The notes beneath the pieces were generated by a model. That model was given only the letters and a program-made list of their open reading frames with translations. It was not told the DNA's origin and searched no databases. A DNA stretch of 27,118 bases, from NCBI GenBank assembly GCA_903929655.1, contig CAIYVS010000683.1, forward strand, positions 1 through 27,118, in the 5' to 3' direction. The DNA is from an uncultured Bacteroidota bacterium (GTDB taxonomy: Bacteria; Bacteroidota; Bacteroidia; Chitinophagales; Chitinophagaceae). A program made the translations under genes and the position numbers. Shown piece after piece: positions 1 through 8,606 of the stretch; position 1 is the stretch's first letter, and every line of letters begins with the position of its first letter.

Positions 1-231
1 GGAAAATGCCAAATTAAAAACCTGGTAAAAACAGGAAACCAAAGAACCCAAATAGATATCCAAACAGCCCAAAAAGGAAACCAAAAGTCCCCCAACAGGA
101 AGAAAAGCGGAAAAAATATTTTAGCAGAGGAAAGCCAATGAAAACAACAAAAAAGCGGAAAGCAGAACTTCTCACATGCCTCCCGTCCAAAGGCGGGAAC
201 ACCTTTGAAAATTTAAAATATCGTGAAAAAA
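1..231. other. 5' edge, purine-rich low-complexity stretch without a supported gene
   Basis: The first ~140 bases are A/C/G-rich and T-poor on the + strand, with repeated AACCAAA/GGAAACC-like words. One + frame is open from the window edge to a stop at 139-141 and encodes a Lys/Gln/Asn-rich tail. It could be the end of a gene entering from the left, but it has no recognisable domain. Opposite-strand frames give Phe/Gly-rich low-complexity peptides typical of shadows. A weak hairpin (TCCCG at 181-185, CGGGA at 194-198) lies before the promoter of the next gene and might be a remnant terminator. No function is assigned. Confidence 0.3.
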
Positions 232-263
232 TTGATAAAAAATACCTTTTTGTCCTATCTTTA
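232..263 (+). promoter_or_regulatory. Predicted Bacteroidota-type promoter of the AraC-family gene
   Basis: TTG at 232-234, a 21-nt spacer and TATCTTTA at 256-263 match the Bacteroidota -33 (TTG) / -7 (TAnnTTTG) pattern with one mismatch in the last base. The start codon lies 25 nt downstream, so the leader would be short. Not experimentally supported; AT-rich DNA gives such matches by chance. Confidence 0.45.
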
Positions 264-288
264 AATAATATAATACGGAAGAAGCAAA

Positions 289-1119
289 ATGACATCGTTC
301 CGATTCAATCCGGTCACACCTCATCCTTTACTAGCGCCATACATTGCAAAAATGTGGGTGTTCGAAAGTAGTGGTCGTCTTCCCGCCCAGGATAACAAAC
401 TGATCGTCCCCAATGCAAACTTCAAATTAACGCTAACATACCGTAACGGTCTCGTAGCCCGTATTGCAGACAAGACCTTCACACAAAGTGAAAATCAGCT
501 AAGTTTATCAGGTCTCATCGATTCGCCCGTAATGCTCGATCCCCAGGAAGATACGCAGACCGGCACTATCATCATCGAATTCAAGCCGCTCGGGGCCTAT
601 CGTTTATTTCATTTATCCTACACCGAGGTCAAAAATCAGATAGTGGAGCTGTCAGACCTTATAGGCGACCGGATAAAAGAACTCCAAACGCAGCTTGCTG
701 AGGCAGGTGCCTTAAACCTGAAATTGCAGCTCCTGCAGCATTTCCTGATCAAACAGTTGGAAAAAACTGCCCCTGACCCTATTTATGATTACTGCATCAA
801 CCGCATATCTGCTTCCAAAGGTCTGATAACAGTAGCAAAGCTTGAAAAAGAAACTGGCTACAGCTCGCGATGGCTTCATACAAAATTTTCGGAGCGCCTG
901 GGTACAGGGCTCAAAAACCTTTCGGAAATAGTCCGGTTCAAACAATTTTACCAGGCATATTCCTCCGGCGCCCAATCGCAAAACTTAAAAGAACATATTT
1001 ACCATTATTATCACGATCAGTCTCATTTCATCAGAGCATTTAAAAGGTTCACCGGCTTCACCCCTACCGACCTTCAAAACAGTATGAACGAACTCGCCAC
1101 CAAACATTATACGAGTTGA
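289..1119 (+). CDS. AraC-family transcriptional regulator (DUF6597-like N-terminus)
   Basis: This 276-residue protein has a roughly 150-residue N-terminal sensor domain of the DUF6597 type, starting with FNPVTPHPLLAPYI and containing a cupin-like stretch around GTIIIEFKPLGAYRLF. A C-terminal AraC helix-turn-helix region follows at about residues 165-265. The second HTH includes DQSHFIRAFKRFTGFTPTDL, the classic AraC signature (F-x-R-x-F-K-R-x-x-G-x-[ST]-P). The ATG at 289 fits the upstream promoter and the alignment start. It is immediately upstream of three co-directional SRPBCC genes with its own promoter-like sequence between, so it may control them; that is inference from position. The ligand is unknown. 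The domain family is secure; the target is not. Confidence 0.9.
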   Translation: MTSFRFNPVTPHPLLAPYIAKMWVFESSGRLPAQDNKLIVPNANFKLTLTYRNGLVARIADKTFTQSENQLSLSGLIDSPVMLDPQEDTQTGTIIIEFKPLGAYRLFHLSYTEVKNQIVELSDLIGDRIKELQTQLAEAGALNLKLQLLQHFLIKQLEKTAPDPIYDYCINRISASKGLITVAKLEKETGYSSRWLHTKFSERLGTGLKNLSEIVRFKQFYQAYSSGAQSQNLKEHIYHYYHDQSHFIRAFKRFTGFTPTDLQNSMNELATKHYTS

Positions 1120-1138
1120 GTTCCGATTTGTACAATAC

Positions 1139-1154
1139 ACCAGGCTACCCTGGT
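1139..1154. promoter_or_regulatory. Palindromic operator candidate (ACCAGG-N4-CCTGGT)
   Basis: A perfect 6-bp inverted repeat with a 4-nt spacer ends two bases before the -7 element at 1157. Its position between the -33 and -7 regions would let a bound dimer block RNA polymerase. Many AraC proteins bind direct repeats, so the cognate regulator is uncertain. Confidence 0.4.
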
Positions 1155-1156
1155 TC

Positions 1157-1164
1157 TATCTTTG
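1157..1164 (+). promoter_or_regulatory. -7 element (TATCTTTG) of the SRPBCC cluster
   Basis: TATCTTTG is an exact TAnnTTTG match 19 nt before the chosen ATG at 1183. The nearest TTTG upstream (1127-1130) is 26 nt away, longer than the usual 19-21, so this promoter may need an activator. The TTG inside the element cannot be the start codon if transcription begins a few bases downstream. Confidence 0.5.
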
Positions 1165-1182
1165 CATAAAAACAAACACAAA

Positions 1183-1632
1183 ATGGAAAAGAACAATTTT
1201 AACAGCAGTATCTCTGCAAAAATCAGCCCAAGCGAGGCAATCAAAAAAATCAGCAATGTACCGGAATGGTGGGGAATAAGCTTTACTGGAAGCGCGGAAA
1301 ACCAAAATGATAAATTTATTGTAAAGATGGGCGGCGATTCTTTCTTCAACTTTACAGTAGCAGAATTGATTCCCGGCAAAAAAATTGTCTGGCTGGTTAC
1401 AGATTGCAACATGCCCTGGTATGCTGATAAAAAAGAATGGTCGGATACCAGATTAATTTTTGACCTCAACGAAAATAAGGACGAAACAGAGCTGACCTTT
1501 ACTCACAAAGGCCTTACCCCGGACGTTGAGTGCTACAATGACTGTGCCCCAGGCTGGACGCACTGGATCAAAACAAGCTTATTTTCCTATCTTACTACAG
1601 GGAAAGGTGTTTTTAGAGCACCCACTAAATAA
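1183..1632 (+). CDS. SRPBCC (AHSA1-like) domain protein, copy 1
   Basis: A 149-residue single-domain protein of the START/Bet v1-like SRPBCC superfamily (COG3832-type). It shows the tryptophan pair EWWG near residue 30, the central strand signature PGKKIVWLVT and the C-terminal GLTP...CYNDCAPGW motif followed by an amphipathic helix (LFSYLTTGKG). These domains form a deep hydrophobic pocket for small lipophilic ligands; the ligand here is unknown. The ATG at 1183 is preferred over an in-frame TTG at 1162 because the TTG lies inside the -7 promoter element. It is the first of three tandem relatives downstream of the AraC gene. No signal peptide is visible, so it is probably cytoplasmic. Confidence 0.85.
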   Translation: MEKNNFNSSISAKISPSEAIKKISNVPEWWGISFTGSAENQNDKFIVKMGGDSFFNFTVAELIPGKKIVWLVTDCNMPWYADKKEWSDTRLIFDLNENKDETELTFTHKGLTPDVECYNDCAPGWTHWIKTSLFSYLTTGKGVFRAPTK

Positions 1633-1674
1633 TTTCCTGCTGCTCAGTTTTTTCTTTGGCAAAAAAGCAAAAAA

Positions 1675-2097
1675 ATGATGGACAAAAATTACAAAGCGGC
1701 AAATTATACAGTAGAAATTGAGCTTGCAAAATCTCCGGACGATGTTTTTAATCATGTCATTGATCTTTCAAAATGGTGGCCGGAAGAATTTGAGGGAGAA
1801 AGTATAAAACTTAATACTGAGTTTGTATTTAGAACTGGAGATACGCATTATTCAAAAAATAAAGTGATTGAATTTGTGCCAAATAAAAAAATTGTATGGC
1901 TTACAACAGAGAGCATACGCAAAACGGACAACTATGATTGGACAGGCACGAAATTTATTTTTGAATTAATACCCAGAGGTGATAATACCCTGCTCAAATT
2001 TACTTATGATGGTGTTGTTCTTGAGAATGAATCTGACAGATTAGTTCAGATATGCGACATGACCATCAAAGAGATATTCTACAAGTTTATCACTTAG
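1675..2097 (+). CDS. SRPBCC (AHSA1-like) domain protein, copy 2, divergent C-terminus
   Basis: A 140-residue SRPBCC protein, 42 bp after copy 1. It keeps the KWWPEEFEGESIKLN and PNKKIVWLTTES segments and is closer to copy 3 than to copy 1 in the N-terminal half. The C-terminal helix region is different and shorter: the GLxPxxxCYxxCxxGW motif of copies 1 and 3 is replaced by DGVVLENESDRLVQICDM. That changes the lid helix of the pocket and suggests a different ligand or partner. Two adjacent ATGs (1675, 1678) are possible starts. Cytoplasmic; function unknown beyond ligand-binding fold. Confidence 0.8.
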   Translation: MMDKNYKAANYTVEIELAKSPDDVFNHVIDLSKWWPEEFEGESIKLNTEFVFRTGDTHYSKNKVIEFVPNKKIVWLTTESIRKTDNYDWTGTKFIFELIPRGDNTLLKFTYDGVVLENESDRLVQICDMTIKEIFYKFIT

Positions 2098-2133
2098 GGG
2101 AAAGCGATATAAATTGTTACGACTACTATTAAA

Positions 2134-2574
2134 ATGGTAAAGAAAGATTTCACAGCAAGCATTGAGCTCGAAAAATCCAACCATGATGTTTTCAGAGCCA
2201 TCACGGGCGATGTGGCAAAATGGTGGGGCGGCAAAGACCTTGAAGGAAACAGCACAAAATTGAATGATGAATTTGTTATTCACCATCCGGGCGCACATTA
2301 TTCAAAACAGAAATTAGTTGAAATTATTCCAGGTAAAAAAATCGTTTGGCTAGTTACCGAAAGCGAGCTGAGTTGGCTGGAAAAAGACAAGCATGAATGG
2401 ACAAATACAAAAATTATTTTTGAGATAAGCACCAAAGGAGATAAAACTATTCTCGACTTTACACACGAAGGGCTGGTTCCTGAAAAAGAATGTTATGACA
2501 GGTGCAGGCAAGGTTGGGGTATGGTTATAAGGGAATGGCTATTCAATTATATCATTAACAGTAAAACGATATAA
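2134..2574 (+). CDS. SRPBCC (AHSA1-like) domain protein, copy 3
   Basis: A 146-residue SRPBCC protein, 36 bp after copy 2 and the last + strand gene before the shared terminator. It has AKWWGGKDLEGNSTKLN, PGKKIVWLVTESE and GLVPEKECYDRCRQGW, the complete motif set including the two-cysteine segment also present in copy 1. Close spacing implies one transcript for the three genes. Tandem duplication with divergence is the simplest origin. The physiological ligand is not predictable from sequence; regulation by the upstream AraC protein is a reasonable guess. Confidence 0.85.
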   Translation: MVKKDFTASIELEKSNHDVFRAITGDVAKWWGGKDLEGNSTKLNDEFVIHHPGAHYSKQKLVEIIPGKKIVWLVTESELSWLEKDKHEWTNTKIIFEISTKGDKTILDFTHEGLVPEKECYDRCRQGWGMVIREWLFNYIINSKTI

Positions 2575-2775
2575 ATCATTGACATTAAATCAAAATAAAC
2601 ACGGAAACGAAAAATTATCATACAATGGTGAGTCATGAATTTTCAGTTTTCATTGGCGATCAAAAAGCCTGCAAAAAATGAAACAAGCAAGTAAAGACGA
2701 GATTTGCACATAGTGGAATGAAAATCCGCGCGCTGAGCCCTGTTCTGGAGTTGTCACGGGTTCCATTCAGCCATT
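2575..2775. other. Non-coding gap with a possible gene remnant
   Basis: No convincing gene is present. A short + strand frame (ATG 2625, stop 2679-2681, 18 codons) reads MVSHEFSVFIGDQKACKK, faintly like the first strand of an SRPBCC domain, and then breaks. It could be a decayed fourth copy or chance. Confidence 0.2.
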
Positions 2776-2818
2776 TTAGTAAATAATCCCCCGGCATAGC
2801 CGGGGGATTATTTACTAA
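2776..2818. terminator. Bidirectional terminator hairpin, perfect 20-bp stem
   Basis: Left arm 2776-2795 and right arm 2799-2818 are perfectly complementary over 20 bp with a 3-nt loop (ATA). The GC-rich core (CCCCCGGC/GCCGGGGG) sits next to the loop and A/T-rich outer arms give U-rich ends on either strand. It lies between convergent genes (stops at 2574 + and 2838 -), exactly where a shared terminator is expected. Confidence 0.85.
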
Positions 2819-2837
2819 TCATCGTTGCTAAAATTGT

Positions 2838-5800
2838 TTATTGCCTTTCAACTATCAGCATTTTGGATACAATATCTCCATTGCTTTGCTGTACATTGAT
2901 CATATAAACGCCTCCAATCCATTTTGAGATGTCAATATGGTAGTCGTTTCCTTCAGCATTGGGAACAAAAGTATTCACCTCTTTACCGGAAACATCATAC
3001 ACCCTAATCAAAGCACCACTACCCCACTGGCCACTTGACAGGGCTATAGTCACATTTTCTTGCGCAGGGTTCGGGTAGATGCTTACCGATGTATTGCCGC
3101 CGGTAGTGGATAGGTTCTTCAGATTACCATATGCATTCGCGTTATTATGTGCATTGGAAGTCCCATCTTTATAACTGAGCACAGCAACGTAAAGGCAAAA
3201 AGGACCAGGGTAAACAGGCACTGGCGGACCTGAGAAATGTGATAGACTATAAGCCGTCAGCACGCCTGTATTAGCCGTAAAGCTGTAGCTGGTACCACCA
3301 ATTGAAGACAATGTACTCAACTCCGATGGGTTCAACTGGTACTGGCTTCTTCCATTCATCTCTGCGTTCAGTACAACATTCCACAAAGAGTTATAAGTAG
3401 CATATTCCTGCTGGTCGAGAGGTATTTGGGGCACCAGGTTGCTCATGGATTGCAACATCATGCCTGCTGCCTGGGGCCCATAGCGCCAGTTATAATAGCC
3501 AATCCTGGCATAATTAGTCCAATAGCTACCATCGGTCTGCAACATCGTATCTACAGAATCTAACCAGGGGTAGTAGCTATTGCTATCCAACAGGTAGTAT
3601 ATATTTGTACTATCCATGCATATGCCTGCTCCATAAGGATCCTGCGGGTCAACCATGGGGTCGATTGGGGATTTCAGAGCCATAAGGATATTATTGCTTT
3701 CATTGGCCATAGTTGCTTTCGATTGGCTCATAGTAGTCTCCATTCCGGTTCTGTTAGTGGTATTTTGTGCTGCTGCCTGCAAAGTAGCCACATCATTTGC
3801 AGTAAGCTGGTAATCGGTTTGCATATGGCTTATGAAATTCCCATCTCTCAGGTCATCGGGGTTTTGCTGCATCAGCGGCATAATCATGTTATACGGCAAT
3901 TTCATATTGTCACCAACTGCCTCAAGTGCAGTTTGTGAAATAAATGGCGAGCCGCCGCTTAGTGTCTGATAGAGCGATTGTGGGTTTGAGCTGTTTATGA
4001 TAGTATTTACCAAGGCAGTAGTATTTCCAAAATCTATTTGACTGTTATACATTGCCGATGTATTCTGTAAAGTCGTTTGAGAATTAAGGAACAGTGTTTT
4101 GTTTGCTGCAATCTGGGCCAGGGTATTAGCTGTTGTGTAGTGAGCATAGGGGCTGAAACTGGAGGGGCATGAATTGGTACCAACAGTTCCCCAGATAGAC
4201 GAAAGATATAACCCTGATAAATAATCGTAGGGTTCCTCAGTTGGCAAACCAAACACGTTATAAAAATAGTCGAGACCCCAATTGGTGTTTAGAACGATAT
4301 TGTGCGTAGAACCTGTAAAAGTATTTGCCGCAGGAAAAGCAGTAAAGCCCTGGGCTATGGCCAGGCCCTGCATGTATGTGAGGTTACCATCATTGGCAGA
4401 GAATATATCATCCGTATTATTTTGGAAGGCATTACACTGCACTTCCAGACCGTCAGTACCTGAAAACGATTTATTACAGCCCAGAGAGAAGGCGCCAAAT
4501 GTAAGGTTGTTGCCAAAAGTATTCCTGTAAATGGTGTTATCGTGGTCATAGCCTGTATTGGCAACTACTGCCCCGAAATTATACCAGTTGGAAACAGACA
4601 AATTGGGGAATCCCACAAAGGTATTGCCTTCGAGTCTGAACAGTGGTGACCCTTGCAGGAGGTAGCCTATATTCTGGTAGCAGCCGGTGAAATCTGTTGA
4701 ATGAACATCTATTACTCCCAGGCCATGCCCTACATTAAAATTGCAACGGGTAGTAGAGGTGCTGTTTGCTACAAGGATATTGACCCCTACACTGGTTGAA
4801 TCAAAATCAGCCATGTCTATACTTACTGTAGGAGCCCATGATGTGGTGGTACTTTCTACCATTATACTATTTGTGAAGCCACAAAAACGTGAACGGATAT
4901 AGGGTGTAAGGCACAAGCTGCCGGGAGCGCATGATGGCGATACGTAGAAGCCGGAATTATGCGCGTGAATACCTTCTCCTAAGCCTTGATTGGAAGGGTT
5001 TGTATCACGGTTCAGGAAATTGCAACTTACAAAGTTGACACCTTCTACGCCGCTTAAGTAGGCCATATTGTTCATTCGGTAAGCCGTCCCCATTGAATTG
5101 CCTTTGTAATTATTATCCAAAAGGAAAGTACAGTAGTTAAAATGGGAAATATTGGGATATAAATAGCTGCCGTGCCAGTTATCATAAACATGGAAGGTTA
5201 CATCATTTTGATTATCAATAAAGCTGGAATTCCATGCCTGGATGATACCCCCTGTGGAACCAAAGGTATATGCGGGATCCGTATTGCAATTAGCCACACC
5301 AATAAGCGCATTTTCAATAACGCTTCCGCCTTCAATGGTTATCCAGCCCTGGTTGGCGGCATATTGTGGAAGCCCTGTATTACCTCGCACCTGTACACCC
5401 TGCCAGAAGGAATTATAACAATCATTGGTCAAAGTAGCCGCGTTTAAAGTGAGGTGTGCTCCGGGTTCTACAATTATTACCCCGCCCCTGGGCATATGCA
5501 CGGTGCAGCCAGTGATAAAAAAGTTGGAGCCTGCTTGAATATCAATACTACCTGTGAAAGTATGATCGCTTGACCAGTTGGGCGTAGTAGAAGTGATTAC
5601 GGTGGTTACAGGCACTACTGTGCCGGGCGGGTTCAGATCGCTTGACCATACAGAACGCCCGAACATCGCAGCATATATTTTGCCTTCACAGTGGTTGATC
5701 TGTAAAGTGCCGGCAGCCAGATTAGGGAAATTCTTCCCCGCCACTGCTCCCTGGTTAAAGCAGGTCCACTGTATACCATCATTTTCAAGATAACCGTCGC

Positions 5801-8147
5801 TATTAGTGTAATTATAAGCGGGATTATATGCGCTGAAATCGCATTTATATACGCCCACATCTGTAGACACGTACACCATATTTGCAACCTCATCATAAAC
5901 AATTGCCCCGGCTGGTAATAATTGCGGCAATCCGTTCGATATGTCCACCCAGGTAGTTCCGTGATCAGGCGAGAAAACCACACGATAACGTGTATGAGGG
6001 TAACTTGACCAGATGGTGCCCGAGAGGCTCACCCAAACGTTTTCCGTATTATTGATATTGGTAGTGATGCCATTCATATGATTGCTCATTCCGGGAATGG
6101 TGGTAGAAAATGAACCCGGCACTTCAAATGCGGGGCCATAAACTGTGCTATGGCGGTACCATATGTGCTGGTAGGGAGCTGTATTTGTATTATACAATAT
6201 ATACCCTTCAAAATCACTATTGTTTGTATTAATAGCCATAGCAGCCCCATAATAAGGATGAGGCCAACTAATGGTATTGGGAAATCCGGTTAAGGAGCTG
6301 ACATCAGAAAAACCAGGGTCAATGGTACGTTTCCTCGAAAGTGTCCGGCCTATATTGTAAAACGTTCCAAAAGCATCTGAACCTAAAGTTTCGCCTACCC
6401 CGCCAAATCCGGGATCATAGGCAATTGGGCTGCCAGACACCGTGCTAACACCCGCCAATTGTGTTGGAAGTGAAGGATAACTTTCATGAAGTACATCACC
6501 CCAGAAACTTTCATACGAATAGCCAGTGGTAGGGTATGCTGCGCTCCTGTCCACTTCACTCTCCCACGCATCGCACACCAAAAGGTTTTTCCATGGCTGG
6601 CTGAATTCCGGTTCATATGCCATCATTCCGCAGTGCATCATACCACCCATTCCGGCATCTTTTTCACTTATCATAAAATCCCAGTAAGTGCCACAGTTCA
6701 GTCCTTTGCCACTTACATCCACAGTAGCAAGATCTCCGCTTGTCACAAAATTTACACCTGTTTTCTTTTCACTTGCACCTCCGTCATCCCCCAGGTACAA
6801 CCTGTCGCCTGTACCATTAGCCGCGCTGGAGTAGGCCTGAAGAGACATATCCCGTATATCTCCGTGGGTCGGGTTAGCAGAATATCTGCCTATTGCAGAA
6901 AAACCACTGGTACGGTCGTGAGCAGCGTAAGGAATATAGCCTGCATAATACATATTATTATAGTTGCCCGGAGAAACAATTAATTTATATCGGCCAGGAT
7001 CTGTACCGGGCAAACAAGAATTTATTTCTGTTATCGTGTGGCTGCTGCCGGTAATATTATACTTAAACAATGCAGCGTTTTCGAAAGTATCCATTGCTGC
7101 GAAGAAAAGAGTATCACTGCCCGGAAGAGACATTGTTATTACCAGCAAACCCAATTCAATAGTGGTATTGCCGCATATATTACCTGAAAATGAGCTTGTA
7201 ATATCAGTCCAGCCAGTTGATGCTATAGGGTCTGTAGCTTCCCATATACCGGTTGAAAATTTACCGGAGCCTGATATAAAAAAATGATTGGGATTAGACG
7301 GAACAAATTGAAGATCCCACCAGCCGGATGATCCCACGCTTGTAATAGCCAACCATGACCCGGTGGGAAGTGTTCTTGTATAGACCGTATTGTTGTAAAA
7401 AGCATACATTCTTGACCCTGAAGGCGTAATGAATATTTTCCCTATGCTTTCACCAGGACTTACTATAACATCTTGTGTCCATGTAACACCGCCATTAGTC
7501 GATTCCAGTATATCTGCGCCACTTGTCCCTAAAAATATATTGTTAGCATTTGTGGGATCAACTGCAATACTGTTTATATGCATACTTGGGCCGGCAAGCA
7601 CACTATTATCAGTTATGCAATTCCAGCTTGCACCATCATCTGTAGATTGAAACAGGCCGCCATACGTGCCGGCAAGAATATGACCCGAAGTGCCAGGATC
7701 AGCCCAAATACAAGTAACATAACCCGCAACCTGTTGACTAAAATTATCAGGTCCAATTGCCGTCCAGTCCCCTTGATATAGGCCTCCCGAGCAAGACCCG
7801 GTTGCACTTGTTCCTTTTGCCACCGGCGACTTTACCCTTGCAGCGGCAGCAGTTATTAAAGTATTATTGTATTGCTGAAACATATTCACCCCACTCTTGT
7901 CATTTGCCCACACACGCTTTTCCCATAACTTTTTAAACTCCATGATCTGGTCCATCTCACCCCCTTCAGCAGTATCTTTCTGGTTGGCGTGGGCAACCAT
8001 GCTGTCTATGATATCATACAAAGTAGCCCCCGGTTTGTTTATGAAATCGTACTTCATTAAAGATGAGGCATCCAAATGTTGCCCCCATAAATAATTGCAA
8101 TTGCAGAAAGCAATGCAAAAAGCAAAAAATCTGATAAAATTTTTCAT
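2838..8147 (-). CDS. Giant T9SS-secreted protein: Asp-box propeller plus parallel beta-helix
   Basis: A 1769-residue exported protein. Residues 1-22 form a signal peptide (MKNFIRFFAFCIAFCNCNYL...). About 110-840 is a sialidase/sortilin-like (VPS10/BNR) propeller with Asp-box motifs STDDGASW, STNGGVTW and SPDHGTTW. About 865-1290 looks like a right-handed parallel beta-helix (repeating Asn/Gly-rich short strands such as GGVIIVEPGAHLTLNAATL). About 1290-1680 is an Ala/Gln/Asn-rich region of unknown fold. The last ~80 residues are a type A T9SS sorting domain beginning VSIYPNPAQENV and ending in MLIVERQ. The sorting domain should be removed on export, leaving the protein on the surface or released. 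Propeller plus beta-helix suggests polysaccharide or glycan binding, but no catalytic residues can be assigned. It appears monocistronic and ends at the shared hairpin. Confidence 0.9.
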   Translation of the reverse strand: MKNFIRFFAFCIAFCNCNYLWGQHLDASSLMKYDFINKPGATLYDIIDSMVAHANQKDTAEGGEMDQIMEFKKLWEKRVWANDKSGVNMFQQYNNTLITAAAARVKSPVAKGTSATGSCSGGLYQGDWTAIGPDNFSQQVAGYVTCIWADPGTSGHILAGTYGGLFQSTDDGASWNCITDNSVLAGPSMHINSIAVDPTNANNIFLGTSGADILESTNGGVTWTQDVIVSPGESIGKIFITPSGSRMYAFYNNTVYTRTLPTGSWLAITSVGSSGWWDLQFVPSNPNHFFISGSGKFSTGIWEATDPIASTGWTDITSSFSGNICGNTTIELGLLVITMSLPGSDTLFFAAMDTFENAALFKYNITGSSHTITEINSCLPGTDPGRYKLIVSPGNYNNMYYAGYIPYAAHDRTSGFSAIGRYSANPTHGDIRDMSLQAYSSAANGTGDRLYLGDDGGASEKKTGVNFVTSGDLATVDVSGKGLNCGTYWDFMISEKDAGMGGMMHCGMMAYEPEFSQPWKNLLVCDAWESEVDRSAAYPTTGYSYESFWGDVLHESYPSLPTQLAGVSTVSGSPIAYDPGFGGVGETLGSDAFGTFYNIGRTLSRKRTIDPGFSDVSSLTGFPNTISWPHPYYGAAMAINTNNSDFEGYILYNTNTAPYQHIWYRHSTVYGPAFEVPGSFSTTIPGMSNHMNGITTNINNTENVWVSLSGTIWSSYPHTRYRVVFSPDHGTTWVDISNGLPQLLPAGAIVYDEVANMVYVSTDVGVYKCDFSAYNPAYNYTNSDGYLENDGIQWTCFNQGAVAGKNFPNLAAGTLQINHCEGKIYAAMFGRSVWSSDLNPPGTVVPVTTVITSTTPNWSSDHTFTGSIDIQAGSNFFITGCTVHMPRGGVIIVEPGAHLTLNAATLTNDCYNSFWQGVQVRGNTGLPQYAANQGWITIEGGSVIENALIGVANCNTDPAYTFGSTGGIIQAWNSSFIDNQNDVTFHVYDNWHGSYLYPNISHFNYCTFLLDNNYKGNSMGTAYRMNNMAYLSGVEGVNFVSCNFLNRDTNPSNQGLGEGIHAHNSGFYVSPSCAPGSLCLTPYIRSRFCGFTNSIMVESTTTSWAPTVSIDMADFDSTSVGVNILVANSTSTTRCNFNVGHGLGVIDVHSTDFTGCYQNIGYLLQGSPLFRLEGNTFVGFPNLSVSNWYNFGAVVANTGYDHDNTIYRNTFGNNLTFGAFSLGCNKSFSGTDGLEVQCNAFQNNTDDIFSANDGNLTYMQGLAIAQGFTAFPAANTFTGSTHNIVLNTNWGLDYFYNVFGLPTEEPYDYLSGLYLSSIWGTVGTNSCPSSFSPYAHYTTANTLAQIAANKTLFLNSQTTLQNTSAMYNSQIDFGNTTALVNTIINSSNPQSLYQTLSGGSPFISQTALEAVGDNMKLPYNMIMPLMQQNPDDLRDGNFISHMQTDYQLTANDVATLQAAAQNTTNRTGMETTMSQSKATMANESNNILMALKSPIDPMVDPQDPYGAGICMDSTNIYYLLDSNSYYPWLDSVDTMLQTDGSYWTNYARIGYYNWRYGPQAAGMMLQSMSNLVPQIPLDQQEYATYNSLWNVVLNAEMNGRSQYQLNPSELSTLSSIGGTSYSFTANTGVLTAYSLSHFSGPPVPVYPGPFCLYVAVLSYKDGTSNAHNNANAYGNLKNLSTTGGNTSVSIYPNPAQENVTIALSSGQWGSGALIRVYDVSGKEVNTFVPNAEGNDYHIDISKWIGGVYMINVQQSNGDIVSKMLIVERQ

Positions 8148-8205
8148 CTTGCTTTTCTTTTTGAGTGGTTAAATGATTAGATGATGTTGTATGTCTTACT
8201 TGCCT

Positions 8206-8239
8206 CAAATTATTGCACAATATTTTCGCGCACCTCAAA
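8206..8239 (-). promoter_or_regulatory. Weak promoter candidate for the giant T9SS gene
   Basis: On the - strand, TTTG (8236-8239), a 22-nt spacer and ATAATTTG (8206-8213) resemble the -33/-7 pair, but the TA of the -7 box is displaced by one base. It is the best candidate in this intergenic region and only a weak one. Confidence 0.3.
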
Positions 8240-8557
8240 AAGTTTACAAACGGTCGATTTTTTTTTTAAACGGTAACGAAATACCTATTTTTCACCTGTT
8301 ATCTTTAAACTCAAGGCGTCAGAATTAACAAATCCACAAAAGGAATGAGAATGAATTATTATATAGATATTTAGTAGGAGATAAGATGTCATTAGTTTCC
8401 TCTTAGAATTGAAATGATCAATCCCCCACTATTAAAAGTATCTAAGTTATAAATCCGACTGGTATTTTTGGAAGTTATTGACGGGCCTTTCGCGGGTACT
8501 GTTACCTAAAAAAGTATTGAAATTCATGTCGAAGATACACCCAGCTTAAGCTTGACT
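8240..8557. other. Intergenic region, AT-rich, no gene seen
   Basis: Both strands lack a supported gene. Visible details are an oligo-T run flanked by two AAACGGT words near 8248-8274 and a 10-bp palindrome AGCTTAAGCT around 8543. Neither has an obvious role. Confidence 0.5.
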
Positions 8558-8582
8558 GAAAAAAACATCCACAATTTTGTGG
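8558..8582 (-). terminator. Possible terminator of the DUF763 gene
   Basis: Read on the - strand, CCACAAAATTGTGG forms a short stem (5-6 bp) and is followed three bases later by a run of seven T. It lies 25 bp beyond the DUF763 stop codon. The stem is short, so strength is uncertain. Confidence 0.45.
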
Positions 8583-8606
8583 TAAGGAAGTGATATCCTA
8601 ACACTA

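Noticed and set aside
14..295. - strand Phe/Gly-rich 93-codon frame
   Set aside because: Low-complexity product of the T-poor/purine-rich DNA on the other strand; covers the AraC promoter and has no homologous feel.
138..371. Lys-rich + strand frame overlapping the start of the AraC gene
   Set aside because: It overlaps the well-supported regulator in another frame, spans its promoter and has no domain; low-complexity chance frame.
1162..1182. TTG start for the first SRPBCC protein
   Set aside because: The TTG is part of the TATCTTTG -7 element; ATG 1183 gives the normal family N-terminus.
6486..6983. 165-codon + strand frame inside the giant T9SS gene
   Set aside because: Antisense to a strongly supported coding region, His/Cys/Ser-rich without domain; shadow frame.
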